The position numbers and the translations under genes are program-made. From contig CM035170.1 of NCBI GenBank assembly GCA_020205615.1, positions 6,008,311 to 6,072,310 on the forward strand: a DNA stretch of 64,000 bases, written 5' to 3'. Shown here piece by piece: positions 42,769-54,757 of this stretch. This DNA comes from Panax quinquefolius. Taxonomy: Eukaryota; Streptophyta; Magnoliopsida; Apiales; Araliaceae. A model generated the notes under the pieces. It ran no database searches and was not told the origin of the DNA. It saw only the letters and a program-made list of their open reading frames with translations. How positions within the stretch are numbered: the first letter of the stretch is position 1; the number at the start of each line of letters is the position of its first letter.

Positions 42769-45063
42769 TGTGACGCCCCCAAAATAGGTATACATCACCT
42801 ATTCTGAGTCGCCAAATACATGGTACAGAATACAAGTACAATCTTAAATATACAACATGAGCTATGAGTTTTAATACAATTATTGTCTTCTAGACAGTAT
42901 TCAAACTCAAAATAAGTCCTCAATACATTTATTAACACACTATTTCATAGAATAGTGAGGACTACTAATGCTATCCTCTGGACCGTCACTCCGTTCCCCG
43001 ACTAATCCCTGCTACGTTCTCATTTCCTGAAGAGAACAATGAAGGCAAAAGGGTGAGCTCAACTAGCCCAGTAAGAAATATTATGACTAAGATAATGCAG
43101 AATAACTTATCATTAGCCTTTAACATTATTAAACTGATACAATATAACAACCATCAAGTTTAACTGCAGCGGAACAAACAATTCATTAAAAGAGTCAAGT
43201 AGAGAATAAAATCTACTATCTTCTATGATTTAAAAGGTTTTGCATCACTTTTATCGCTGAGACTCAGCTTAATAAATAATCCACATCATCCCTGCACTAA
43301 GGCCAAGGATATTCATTAGTATCACGACCATAAATATCCATGCACTACAGGCCAAGGATATTCATGTATTCATCAATGGTCATGATCATGCTAGCAACTG
43401 TCCATCAATGCACTATGACCAATGAGGACTTTTACTACATCATTTGTAACATTACGGTTATGATTATACCGAACAATCCCTGGTCATAATCATACCAAGT
43501 CCATCTATGCACTACAAGCCACGAATGACTTTAAACATAATATAAACATGAGGATAATGACAATGATATAAGAATTCAATAAAACAAGTTCAAGAATTAA
43601 TTTATCTAGGAACCAATAACGTCCAAATTGTCAACATGATACTTCTTTGTGGAGTAAAATTCAAGAATGCTCAGAAGAATATTTCCATGAAAAGATACTG
43701 GATGAAACGCAAATATCAAGGATATTCCACTAATTTCATGGAGTATAGAAGTCAAAACGTTAACCAACTGAGTATAATAAAGAATGAAATAAGAAAAGAA
43801 ATCACCAGGCATGCGATAGACCGCACAGATAAGTTATTCCAACAGAATAATACATAATGGAACCAAATTCATACGTAAGCGCATGTACGACGAGATATTT
43901 CAATGGAATAATAAACAATCGGAACCGGTCGTCATGCTTAAACGCACAGACAGATGTTCCAACAGAATAATAAATAACGGAACCCAGTCATGCGTAACGC
44001 AACCGGACATGATTTTCCAAAGAAATAATAAAAAAGGAAAAAACGAAGAATTTCACCATGTATGCGGTACTTCGCATAGACATGTTATTCCAACATAATA
44101 ATAAAGAATAGAATAACAGAAGAATTTCACCATGTACGCGGTACTTCGCATAGACAGGTTATTCCAACATATTAATAAAGAATGGAATAACAAAAGTTCT
44201 CTTCATGAAGACGAAAGAAAGAAATAATACCCCTTACCTTAGAAAAACTGGATACTGAAATAGTGAGGTAGCAGACTTCTCTTCTTCTTTCTCTCTATAA
44301 TTTCTCTCTATAATAATTGCTCTAAATCTTTTGTGAATTGGTGAGAAATGAAGGAAGAATGAGCTTCTATTTATAGGAAAATATAGTTTTGATAATTGCA
44401 AGTTTTGGGGCTCGAAATATTACAGTACAATACCTCCAACTGTTCTTTCCTTTTTAATTTAGTCCTGCAAGTATTATCAAACTTGCACCACCTCCCCTAA
44501 TAGTAAATAATGTGAATTAATAGTTCAATCATGTGAACCAATAGTTATAATCATGTGAAAATCTGAATTCGATTATAGTACCTCCATCTATACCTCCATT
44601 TTTAACTTAGTCATGCAAGTATTATCAATCTTGCACCAACTCCCCTAATAGTACAAGAATGTGATTCAATAGTACACACATGTTATATTAGTATGTGAAT
44701 TAGTAGCAATTAATTACTCATTTATCCGATAAAATACCCGATTTATCAATATAACCCAAGACATCAATTATCATCGGAATATATGTCGATTTCCACCAAC
44801 ACTATTGGAACTATCAAATTCATCTTTAATTAACACGAATTTATTCATTATTAATATTATAACTCAAAATATTTAACAACCAGGTCATTCCTAGGAAAGA
44901 TGGGGCTTTCCGATAAGGATTTCTCCTTATTGGCGCGTAATTAGGTGACCAAACCTCTCCTTGACAGATCTTCTAGACATTGTCAATATTGCAAATAATA
45001 ATATGAATAACTTTGTCGTCTCAATTATTGATTTAACAATAATAAATATTATGCAAATGATAT
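42769..45063 (-). repeat. Tekay LTR, subfamily B, cut in U3 by a Tat-group element
   Basis: Its terminus tgtgacgcccc is at 42769, preceded by agtat, a possible target duplication. TATA box at 44368-44375; U3 direct repeats at about 44440-44545 and 44584-44690; conserved U3 block near 44930-44985. The first part of U3 (several hundred bp) is missing where the Tat-group LTR starts. The five bases before it, gatat, would be that element's target duplication. Confidence 0.85.
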
Positions 45064-46600
45064 TGATGAGTGAGTTTTATACTCATAATTGAGTGCGTTT
45101 GAACTTAATCTTTTGGATATTTTTAAGTGTTTATGTCTATTCATGCATGTTTTATGTTGTTTTGTAGGAATTGGGACATAATTTACTTGGATCGACGTTT
45201 GGGGTGGCTAGATGCGGGTTTTCGGCTTGCTATTTACACAACAGTCACTTCAGAGCCAATTTGAGTATTTCTCGGGATCTTATTTCGAAAAACTTAAAGA
45301 ATGAAAGTTGTTGATCTACGTCTCCTCTTTCCGGAACATCTTGAATCATCAAAATCAGAGTTCGGACGAAGAAGTAATGGTCATTTTCCCAAAGGACATC
45401 GAAGAAGAAAATTTTCGAAAAAGCCCCAACGCCGGGGCGTGCAACCAAGGCTTATACCCAGCGGCGGGGCCCTAGAAGGCAGTGTCGCAGTGCCGTGCCC
45501 AACACCGGGGCGCTGGGGAAGTGATTGGCGAAGTTTGGACGCGTTTTGGGGCGAATTTTGACACCTTTTTGACTCCAAATAGGATTGGGTTTGCTCCTAA
45601 GCTAAAAATTGGACTTGTAACCTATAAATACATGATGTAAGACATAGAATAAAGTGAGATTACATAGATTATATTAGAGATACACTCCATTAGATTAGAC
45701 ATTAACCCTAGTTCTTATTAGTTTTGGAGATTGAAGCAACTTGGAGATCATTGAAGATCGAAGCGGGGAGGGAGCGAGAGAGAGCATCATTTCTTGACAA
45801 TAGATTCTATTCTCTTCTCTTATCATACTTTTATCTTTTAATGTCTATTCAGTTGTGGATTATTGATTTCAATTCATTAATTATGAACTAACTCTTTTAT
45901 TAAGATTTCAATTGAACCTTTTATGTCTATAAATTAGTTATTTGATTTATTCCAATTATTTATATCAAAGTGAATTATTTATATTGTCTTGTGCTTATTG
46001 CTTAATTATTTGATCAATAATTACCTTGTTACTCTAGAAGAAATTGGAAGAGGAATTCTAGTGTTAGAATTGGGCATGATAACATGTGACTTAGTTATTT
46101 GCATAGTGAATAATTAGGTTTGTGAATTGAATAGAAATATCTGTTCACCGCATGTAACACATAAGGAATTGGGATTGAAAGGAGTTTAATTCAATTGTTT
46201 TGCATAGGAATATAGTAAGATTAATCTGGATTAAATAGAAGGCAATTGATCACTTGGAAAAGGACTTTTGGCATTTGAGAATTCACATAACAATTCAAGA
46301 GGGCATAATAATTGTGATAATTGGATAATTGATTTATAGTTCATAATTGGGGATATTGAAGTCTTAATCTTTATTTATTTGAATTTATTTATAAAGAAAT
46401 TCGATTTAATTAGTTAATTTAGTTTTCTTAATTAGAAAAATCACACTTTGCAATTGTTTAGATAAAATTGATTTGGTTAAAAGTTAGTACTTGGTAATTT
46501 TTATTAAATAATTCCTCGTGGGAACGATACTCTACTTTCACTTTATTACTTGTTGACCGTGTATACTTGCACATTTTCTTTGATTGTGAAATCAACCAAC
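45064..46600 (+). repeat. 5' LTR of a Tat/Athila-group element
   Basis: Starts tgatgagtgagttttatact and ends near 46594-46601, a few bases before a primer site of the 'tggcgccgttgc' type. TATA box at 45623-45630. A GC-rich patch (45420-45560) lies upstream of it and is the source of two spurious open frames. The exact last base of the LTR is uncertain. Confidence 0.75.
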
Positions 46601-46607
46601 AAGTTTT

Positions 46608-46625
46608 TGGCGCCGTTGCTGGGGA
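46608..46625 (+). other. Primer-binding site of the Tat/Athila-group element
   Basis: tggcgccgttgctgggga is the site typical of Athila/Tat retrotransposons (usually tggcgccgttgccgggga), with one change. It separates this element clearly from the Met-primed Tekay copies. Confidence 0.85.
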
Positions 46626-46728
46626 ATTAATTTAATAAATTTTTACCAATAATAATTTTAATCAAATTAGTCTTAATTTAAATATTTTTATTTTTATTTT
46701 TAATTCTCTTCCTATATTTCTCTCTTTT

Positions 46729-49357
46729 TGTGACGCCCCCAAAATAGGTATACATCACCCATTCTGAGTCGCCAAATACATGGTACAAAAGCTACTACAA
46801 CTTTATTAATACAACAAAAAAAACTGTGAGTTTAAATACAAATATTGTCATCTAGACAATATTCACACTCAAATAAGTTCTCATTACAATTATTAATACA
46901 CTATTTTACAGAATAGTGAGGACTACAAGAACAACTTCTAGAACCATCATTCCATACCCCGACTAGTACTCGTTACATTCTCGCCTCCTGAGAAGAAAAA
47001 TGGAACAACAAGGAAAAGGGTGAGCTCAACTAGCCCGAAGAAGAACATTATGACTAAGATAATATAGAACAAATTATCGTTAGTCCTCAACGAGGAAAAA
47101 TCTAATTGAATACAATAGACAACCGGTTTTAAATCAATCTTAGCAATGAAATAATAATTCATTAGAAGAGTTAAGTAGAGAATGCAAACTACTATCTTAC
47201 ATATATGAATTTAAAAGTTCATCGTCGATATTTTATCCTGTAACATCAATCGATATATATCTCGAATCAAATATTCATCTTTACACTACGAGCGAAAGAT
47301 ATTCATCGATTAGTCATGTTCATCTAAACACCGCTCATCTTTGCATTACGAGCCAAAGATATTAATTAGTCGGTCATGTTCATCTCAACACCTGTTCATC
47401 TTTAAACTACGGGCCAAAGATATTCATCAAGAAATCATCCATCTTTGCACTACGGGCCAAAGATATTCAGTTATATCATCATTTAGGACTGAGGATGATG
47501 AAAAATATTTTAAAGAAAACGAATCCAGTAAAACAAAAGAACAAGTATTAAGGATTCGTACTTTAAATAATCCAAGTTCAAAAATACTTCATAAATAATC
47601 AGATTGGAGTAAAATTCAAGAATGAAGATCAAAACATAGATCCAATCAAAGATATGAATCATAACGAGACAATCTTGGACACGAAAAAGAAAATTTAATT
47701 TTTACGTGAATAGTGTCAATTCGATAATGAATAGTCAGAGTATCGTGAATAGTGCTTGAGTATCTGCTTGAATAGTAACTCCGACCTCAAAAGATAGAAA
47801 TTTCATAAAAAAAACATCATCACGCTTCGTGAATAGTACTCGTGAATAGTAACTCGTGAATAGTAACTGATGAATAGTTACTCCGACATAAAAAAGTTCC
47901 AAATTTGATAAAAAGTTCAGAACAATATTTCGGTATAATGATATTGAAAAAGATAATATCATTTAAGAAGAAACAACATCCCTTACCTCAGAAAGAATAG
48001 TACTTCTGACTGAAATACTGGATATAGTGCTGAAAGAACTTGCACCGTATAGCAATCCTCAAAGTACTTAAATATTCACAAAATACGCTCGATATTATAG
48101 AGAGAGAAATAGAGAGAAAACTTCAGTTTCTGGTGTGATTTTCAATTCTAACTTAAGCACCCTATTTATAGAAAAATGCTTAGAACACCAAAGCAGAAAA
48201 TTTAATAAAATATTAATATATATTATAAATTTCCTTAGCCCAACTTTGAAGATCTGAATTCAGATCATTTATAACACATGTGAGCCCACTAATTGCACAA
48301 AAAACGTTTTTCTCAAAATAATTAACTAAAAGTCCCAAAAATCAATTATTTCAGAACTTCAGAACTTCAATAATTCATAACAAATAGCCCTTTTGTCAGA
48401 AAATTCGAATCTCGCGACTTGTTATAAGAAATTCAATTCTCTACAACTTTGCAGAAGAAAATTTTTCCAAATTCCAAACAGAAATTGACCGAAATCCATA
48501 AGCAGGCGATTTTACGAGTTATAATCAAATTTCGATCAAGAAATGGGCCCACGGACATGTTTAACATGTTTTAAACAACTTTTGTAACAAAAATACTCCT
48601 CATCCTCATATACTCATATATCCCACATTCATTGTAAAATATCCCCATTATTATATTATAATAATATAATAAAATATTATTTTATCGTAAAAGATAAAAT
48701 ATCATTTTTAACAATTGTCACTTTAAAAATTTTCTCCATCTATATCCACATAAAATCAATATTTTTCTCATCATATAAATCAATAATTAATTATTCACAA
48801 ATAATATGAATTATTGCTCCGATAATGAAAAATACTGTGTAGTGATAATTATTGAAATAACAGTAATATAAAAAAAATCAACGCAATTATTGAATCAATA
48901 AAATAAAATACTGAACAGTAATTACTGTAACAATTATTGAGTAGTGCCTTCTTACGTAAGAATCAATAATTGGTGCAATCTGTGTCTTCTTGTAACAACA
49001 ACGCGTTATTCGTGTTTTTAACCAATTGGTATTCCAACAGTATTAACGGTAACAACTACGCCGTTATTTATAACAACTTATACTTGTCGTTTTCTTCATC
49101 CAATTGCTTTCCGTTATGGGGCCCACACACAATAATGCTGGCACAGTTATCAATAATATTCCCGACGCAAAGAAGAATATTCCACGACCAAACGAATATT
49201 CTCCTAAACAACAATGAGTATTTTATAACCACTTACTTATTTGAAATATTTAGCATTTTACCCATAACTAACCACATTAATCAAATCAACCCTTACTATT
49301 TCAAAATGATAAATAGAGGAAATTAAATTTCAATTATTAATAATTTGGGGTCTTCTG
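46729..49357 (-). repeat. 3' LTR of Tekay copy 3, subfamily A, about 2,629 bp
   Basis: Near-identical to the 5' LTR across U3 (for example 48230-48720 against 53470-53960). It keeps the hairpin repeats (about 47280-47470) and minisatellite (47705-47880) that the 5' LTR has lost. TATA box 48163-48170. Its outer U3 end is worn: 'tcttctga' stands where 'tcttaca' is expected. Confidence 0.87.
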
Positions 49358-49374
49358 ACCTCCCTCCTTATGAA

Positions 49375-49745
49375 ATTTCATCCTCGAAATTGACGTCGTT
49401 ACTGTGTTTCAAAAGATGATGATACCTCGCTTTCATTTTCGTTTCCAACTCCCAGGTCATTTCTTCAATAGCATGGTTCCTCCACAAAACTTTGACTTGT
49501 GGTATGACCTTTGTGCGTAGGACATTGCTCCTTCCTATCAAAAATCTTGACAGATACCTCCTCGTGCGTTAAGTCTTTGGCTATCTCGTCTGGTTCTAAC
49601 TCAATGACGTGATTCGAGTCGTCCACATAATTTTGTAACTTCGATACGTGAAAAACGTTATGAACACGTGTCATACTTGGCGGTAAAACGAGTCTATAGG
49701 CCACAGTTCCTACTCGATCGAGGATTTCAAATAGATCAATAAATC
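49375..49745 (-). pseudogene. Tekay copy 3 integrase C-terminus with chromodomain
   Basis: Reads VAYRLVLPPSMTRVHNVFHV, the DEIAKDLTHEEVSVKI stretch and, after a frameshift near 49530, the VLWRNHAIEEMTWELE chromodomain core. The catalytic D,D-35-E core and zinc-binding part are gone: the sequence passes at about 49750 into the RNase H-integrase linker. Confidence 0.82.
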
Positions 49746-49749
49746 AAAG

Positions 49750-50242
49750 GTTTTAGCTTTCCTCACATCGCCAATTCTCGCTTTTGGAATAACAACTTCT
49801 TGCACCCCCTTCTTCATATTCATCAGCTCCGGTGTGTAGCCTGAGCGATTTTAACTTTATCGATAAAAGTCGGTTCTACTTGTATATCATCACGTGAGTC
49901 CCTAGAGTCTTTAACTCTTTATCTATCATTTGTAAGTTATATGAAATGGGTCTTTGACAATATCGCATTCGTACTCATATACGATCTTTTACTCAACACG
50001 TCAGCTACCACATTCGTTTTTCCAGGATAGTATGGTCAGAACATGTGCCGAAATGAGTCTCCTATTGAGTTCTTCGAAGCTCTTCCCACATTCCTTGCTC
50101 CATTCGAATTTTGTATCTCTACGAGTCAGCTGTGTTAATGGAGTAGCGATTCAAAAAAATCTTTCCACAAAATCTTCGATAATAACCAGCTAAGCATAGA
50201 AAGCTACGTATTTAGATTCTTGACTTAGGTTGCTCTCAATAT
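49750..50242 (-). pseudogene. Tekay copy 3 RNase H tail and RT thumb remnants
   Basis: Scraps in several frames: the RNase H end (KANVVADVLSKRSY near 49985-50025), the linker with VEPTFIDKVKIAQ, and the RT thumb ([19 protein letters not shown] near 50090-50150). The RT palm and most of RNase H are deleted. Confidence 0.75.
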
Positions 50243-50378
50243 GACTCATATCCCAATCTTGGATAAAGACATCACAATGACACCTATCGATTTACTACTT
50301 CAAAATATGGCGTCCCCTACGGAGAGTCTGGCTTCGGTGCATTCCACAAAGGAAGTCACCAGATAAAGGCTCGGGTAC
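50243..50378 (-). repeat. Foreign LTR-end patch inside Tekay copy 3
   Basis: Shares 'cgtcccctacggagagtctg' (one base different in the other copy), 'gcttcggtgcat' and 'ggaagtcacc' with 52456-52606 of the same element, and 'atgactcatatccca' with the solo LTR near 54912. It interrupts pol between the RT thumb and the protease-RT linker. Confidence 0.7.
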
Positions 50379-50399
50379 CAAATTCTATAGTTGATTTTT

Positions 50400-51010
50400 T
50401 AACTCCTAAAGTTCAATAGGAGCCATGAGATTTTTAGAAATGGGTTTTGTTCCGGGTTCAAAGTTGATACAAAATTCAATATCACACTTTGGGAGTAAGC
50501 CAAAAATTCTTGAAAATCGTCGGAAAAGTCGATAACAACGGGAATATTATTCAAATCGGCGTGTCTTTATTCAAATCCATAACATGGGCTAAGAAAGCTT
50601 GACATCCGTTTTTCAATAAACGATTAGCTTTATGACTTGATATGAAAGTGTTTGACTTCAATGGTTTGGTTACTTGAATTCGAATAACAGGTTGCTTAGG
50701 AATATGAAAACTAACAACCTTACAAAAGCAATCAATTTTTGGCATGATGAGTAGTTAATCAATCAATCCCCAAAATCACATCAAAAGCAAGTATCTTTAA
50801 AGAAATAAGGTCAACAGGTAATGCGATGGTGCCAACTTGGATCAAACAAGATTTATAAGCGATGATGGATGTGATGAAAGTTTCTCCTAACGGAGTTTCG
50901 ACAGATAGGTCAAAGTCTAATTTCTCCGGAGTTAAGTTTAAACGTTGAGCACAAGCAGGAGAGATAAATTAATGGGTAGCACCGGTATCTAGTAATATAT
51001 AAACTTCGCA
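50400..51010 (-). pseudogene. Tekay copy 3 protease region
   Basis: Corresponds to 11528-12170: RLNLTPEKLDFDLSVETPLG near 50890-50950, the ILAFDVILGID block near 50770-50800 and FHIPKQPVIRIQVTK near 50680. The active-site region reads DTGATH then a stop, and frameshifts break the rest. Confidence 0.8.
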
Positions 51011-51029
51011 TGAATTTATGATTAGCTTA

Positions 51030-52268
51030 CCCGTGATCACCTCGTTTGGGTTCCTCGCATGTTGACCCGATCCACGACAAACGCTCTTCCGAGGCCGTTG
51101 ACTTTGACTTTTACAGGGGATGACCTTTTGAGTCACCATCCCCACTTTGGGCTTGGTTTATTACCGCATAATCTCGAAAGCGATATGTCCTTCCTTTCCA
51201 CAATTATAGCATACCTTGAACTATTGTGGACAGTTTGGGCTGATGTGTCCCTCTTTTCCACATTTATAGCATACGACCGATGGTCATTCTCCTCCCTTAA
51301 AACCGATTCTTCTTTGGTCTTTGACGTCTTCGCAGATGTCATTATTGAATCTCCTCTTTTAAAATCTCCCCAGGCTAAACTTCTATTTTCATGGCCACGA
51401 TTACCACCAGTGGTTGTCGCTCTTGTCTTGTATTTTCTTTTTCCGGCTGTTATCGTTGTTACGATGTTTTAGCATCCACCGAGTATGATCCTAGTTGCGG
51501 TCTCTTGGTTGAACGTACTTTCATTATCTCGCTTCTAATAATTGAGCCACATTGACAACATCCTAATATAAAGAAAATTTATGAGAGATAAGATATTGCG
51601 AATCTCGGGATTTAAACCTCTCGAAACATCCTTGTCATTCGTTCCTCATTCTCTACCAAATGAGGTGCAAACACGATAACTTTGCGAACTTACGCCTCGT
51701 ATTGGGACAAATCGTCATGTTGTTTTATTCTAGTCTAATAAACTCTACCTCTTTCATACTGGCGAATACTTTTAGGAAAGTACTTTTCGTTGAAAAGTTT
51801 CTCAAACGCGTTCCCAAGACATGCGAATCTGCGGCGGTGAGTGCGTTTCACGAACTCCACCCGATGTCTGCCTTTTCGCCACGGAACATAAAGGTGGCGA
51901 ATGGAACCTTCTGTTCCTCCATGCATCCCAAGACATCGAATATCTTGGTAATTTGCTTGACCCATGTTTCCGCCATGATCGGATTCGGCTTTCCCTTAAA
52001 TTCTGGTGGTCCCGAATCTTTGAACTGCTTGGCCATGACAAGTCGCGCGTTGCTATCATTTCCACCCGTATTCTGTACACGAGTCTCCCTCGTCTGGTTT
52101 TGCATGAACTGCAAAAAGCTCCTAAACATCCGTCGTTCATCGCGATACGCTTTCGGTGGTGTTGTTTACAGGAGGAATATTGCCTTCCTGTTGCACGTTT
52201 CCCTGGGTGGTGATTAAAGGTGTTTCCACGGTCTCATTAACTCCACCATTAATATTCTCAGCTGCCAT
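51030..52268 (-). pseudogene. Tekay copy 3 gag
   Basis: Starts with ATG at 52268 (MAAEN, like the copy at 6190). The gag core is open from 52129 to 51848 (MFRSFLQFMQNQTRETR... IMAETWVKQITKIFDVLGC), where the copy at 6190 has a stop. Zinc-knuckle remnants (CYKCGKEGHIS and CYNCGKE) lie near 51190-51290, out of frame with one another. Many frameshifts. Confidence 0.85.
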
Positions 52269-52441
52269 TCTTAAATACTGTCATAAAACAAGGGTTAATT
52301 AAATAAATTAACATATCACATATTAACCATATAGTTCAACTGACCAACAGATAAGCTTAGGTATGACATACTAGCGAAGGATTACTCGTCTCTCCCCTCC
52401 TAGTACTATTCCCCGATCTCCGCCAGAGACCATATCCCTAA

Positions 52442-52618
52442 GCTCTGATACCAACTGTGACAAATGTCCCATCAGTGGACAACACCTCACATTGGTACCT
52501 ATCAGTTTGCCACCGCAGAACGGTGTCCCCTACGGAGAGTCTGGCTTCGGTGCATCCCCCATCAATAGGAAGTCACCAGTGAGAGGCTCGGGGCTCTTTA
52601 CTTATAGCTCTGATACCA
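52442..52618 (-). other. Two primer-binding sites 165 bp apart
   Basis: The minus strand carries tggtatcagagc twice: 52607-52618, next to the 5' LTR end, and 52442-52453, next to the gag leader. Between them (52456-52606) is a foreign segment that itself ends 'gacatttgtcaca', like an LTR terminus, just before the second site. Confidence 0.85.
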
Positions 52619-52620
52619 AT

Positions 52621-54612
52621 TGTGACGCCCCCAAAATAGGTATACATCACACATTCTGAGTCGCCAAATACATGGTACAGAAACAACTACAACTTTATTA
52701 ATACAACATAAAAACTGTGAGTTTAAATACAAATATTGTCATCTAGACAATATCCACACTCAAATAAGTTCTCATTACAATTATTAATACACTATTTTAC
52801 GTAATAGTAGAGGACTACAAAACAACTTCTAGAACCATCATTCCACACCACGACTAGTACTCGTTACATTCTACGCCTCACGAGAAGAAAAATGGAACAA
52901 CAAGGAAAAAGGTGAGCTCAACTAGCCCGATAAAAGAATATTATGACTAAAGATAATATAGAACAAATTATCGTTAGTCCTCCACGGGAAAAATCTAATA
53001 GAATCTGATAGGCAACCCAGGTTTTAAATCAATCTTTGCGATTGGAAATAATAATTCATTAGAAGAGTTAAGTAGAGAATGCAAACTACTATCTTCTATA
53101 TATGAATTTAAAAGTTTATCGTCGATATTTTATCCATGTAACATCAATCAACATACATACGGAATCAAAAATAATATCATTTAAGAAGATATTGAAGAAG
53201 ATAATATCATTTAAGAAGAAACAACATCCACTTACCTCGAGAAAAGAATAGTACTTACATTGGAATCTTTGGATATAGTCTTTGAAAGAACTTGCATCAG
53301 TATAGCAATACTCAAAGTACTAAAATACTCACAAAATACGCTTTCGATATTATAGAGAGAAATAGAGAAAAACTTGAGTTTAAGTGTGATTTTCAATTCT
53401 AACTTAAGCACCCTATTTTTGAGAAAAATGCTTAGAACACAGCGAAAAATTTAATAAAATATTAATATATATTATAAATTTCCTTAGCCCAACTTTGAAG
53501 ATCTGAAATCAGATCATTTATAACACATGTGAGCCCACTAATTGCACAAAAAACGTTTTTCTCAAAATAATTAACTAAAAGTCCCAAAAATCAATTATTT
53601 CAGAACTTCAGAACTTCAATAATTCATAACAAATAGCCCTTTTGTCAGAAAATTCAAATCTCGCGACTTGTTATAAGAAATTCAATTCTCTACAACTTTA
53701 AAGAAGAAAGTTTTTCCAAATTCCAAACAGAAATTGACCGAAATCCATAAACAGACGATTTTACAGGTTATAATCAAATTATAGTCAAGAAATGGGCCCA
53801 CGGACATGTTTAACATGTTTTAAACAAATTTTGTAACAAAAATACTCCTCATCCTCATATACTCATATATCCCACATTCATTGTAAAAATATCCCCATTA
53901 TTATATTATAATAATATAATAAAATATTATTTTATCAGAAAAGATAAAATATCATTTTTTAACAATTGTCGCTTTAAAAATTTTCTCCATCTATATCCAC
54001 ATAAAATCAATATTTTCCTCATCATATAAATCAATAATTAATTATTCACAAATAATATGAATTATTGCTCGATAATGAAAAATCTTGTGTAGTGACAATT
54101 ATTGAAATAACGGTAATATAAAAATATCAACGCAAAGAATTATTGAATCAATAAAATAAAATCTTTGAATCGTAATTCATGTAACAATTATTGAGTAGTT
54201 TCTTCTTACGTAAGAATCAATAATTGGTGCAATCTGAGTAATCTTCTTGTGCAACAACGCCGTATTCGTGTGTTTTAACCACCGGGTATTCCAACGATTA
54301 TAATTGAATAACAACTACTGTAGTTATTTATAACAACTTATACTTGTCGTTTTCTTCATCCAATTGCTTTCCGTTATGGGGCCCACACAAAGGCTGCTTG
54401 CAAATAAATGCGAATATTCCCCGACAACAAGATTATTCCACAACCAAACGAATATTCTCCGACAACAATGAGTATTTTATAACCACTTGCTTATTTGAAA
54501 TATTTGCGCATTTTACCCATAACTAACCACATTAATCAAATCAACCCTTACTATTTCAAAATGATAAATAAAGGAAAATAAATTTCAATTATTAATAATT
54601 TGGGGTCTTACA
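52621..54612 (-). repeat. 5' LTR of Tekay copy 3, 1,992 bp, internally deleted
   Basis: Complete outer ends (gtcttaca at 54612, tgtgacgcccc at 52621). Compared with the 3' LTR, about 640 bp holding the hairpin repeats and minisatellite are missing at about 53168. The region near the TATA box reads cctatttttgag (about 53413), so the promoter is probably dead. Confidence 0.87.
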
Positions 54613-54625
54613 CTTTTCAAGTACC

Positions 54626-54757
54626 ATGGATGACTTTGCGTATCAATGGCCATACACTTTCATGACTCAACCAAGGGAAACAGGGATTGATGGACTTAAT
54701 ACATCTTCAATAGAGCCAATACAAATTGAGGCAACTTCGAAGACGTTGGAGGTTATC
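54626..54757 (+). pseudogene. Start of short gag-like frame of the Tat/Athila-group element
   Basis: ATG at 54626 opens MDDFAYQWPYTFMTQPRETG and continues to the solo LTR insertion point. It follows the untranslated leader interrupted by Tekay copy 3. The frame continues after the solo LTR at 58026 once one TTATC copy is removed. Confidence 0.65.

Larger units (their letters stand above)
46729..54612 (-). mobile_element. Tekay copy 3, degenerate, both LTRs present, TSD CTTTT
   Basis: Minus-strand order: 5' LTR (52621-54612), duplicated primer site, gag, protease, a foreign ~135-bp patch, RT/RNase H scraps, integrase C-terminus, 3' LTR (46729-49357). Flanked by CTTTT at 46724-46728 and 54613-54617. 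It is inserted into the untranslated leader of the Tat-group element at 45064. The integrase core and most of RT are deleted. Confidence 0.9.

Noticed and set aside
45301..45561. GC-rich frames on both strands near 45300-45580
   Set aside because: They lie in U3 of the Tat-group LTR upstream of its TATA box; composition alone keeps both strands open.
51660..52217. 185-codon plus-strand frame
   Set aside because: Antisense of copy 3 gag (51848-52129 on the minus strand carries the real motifs).
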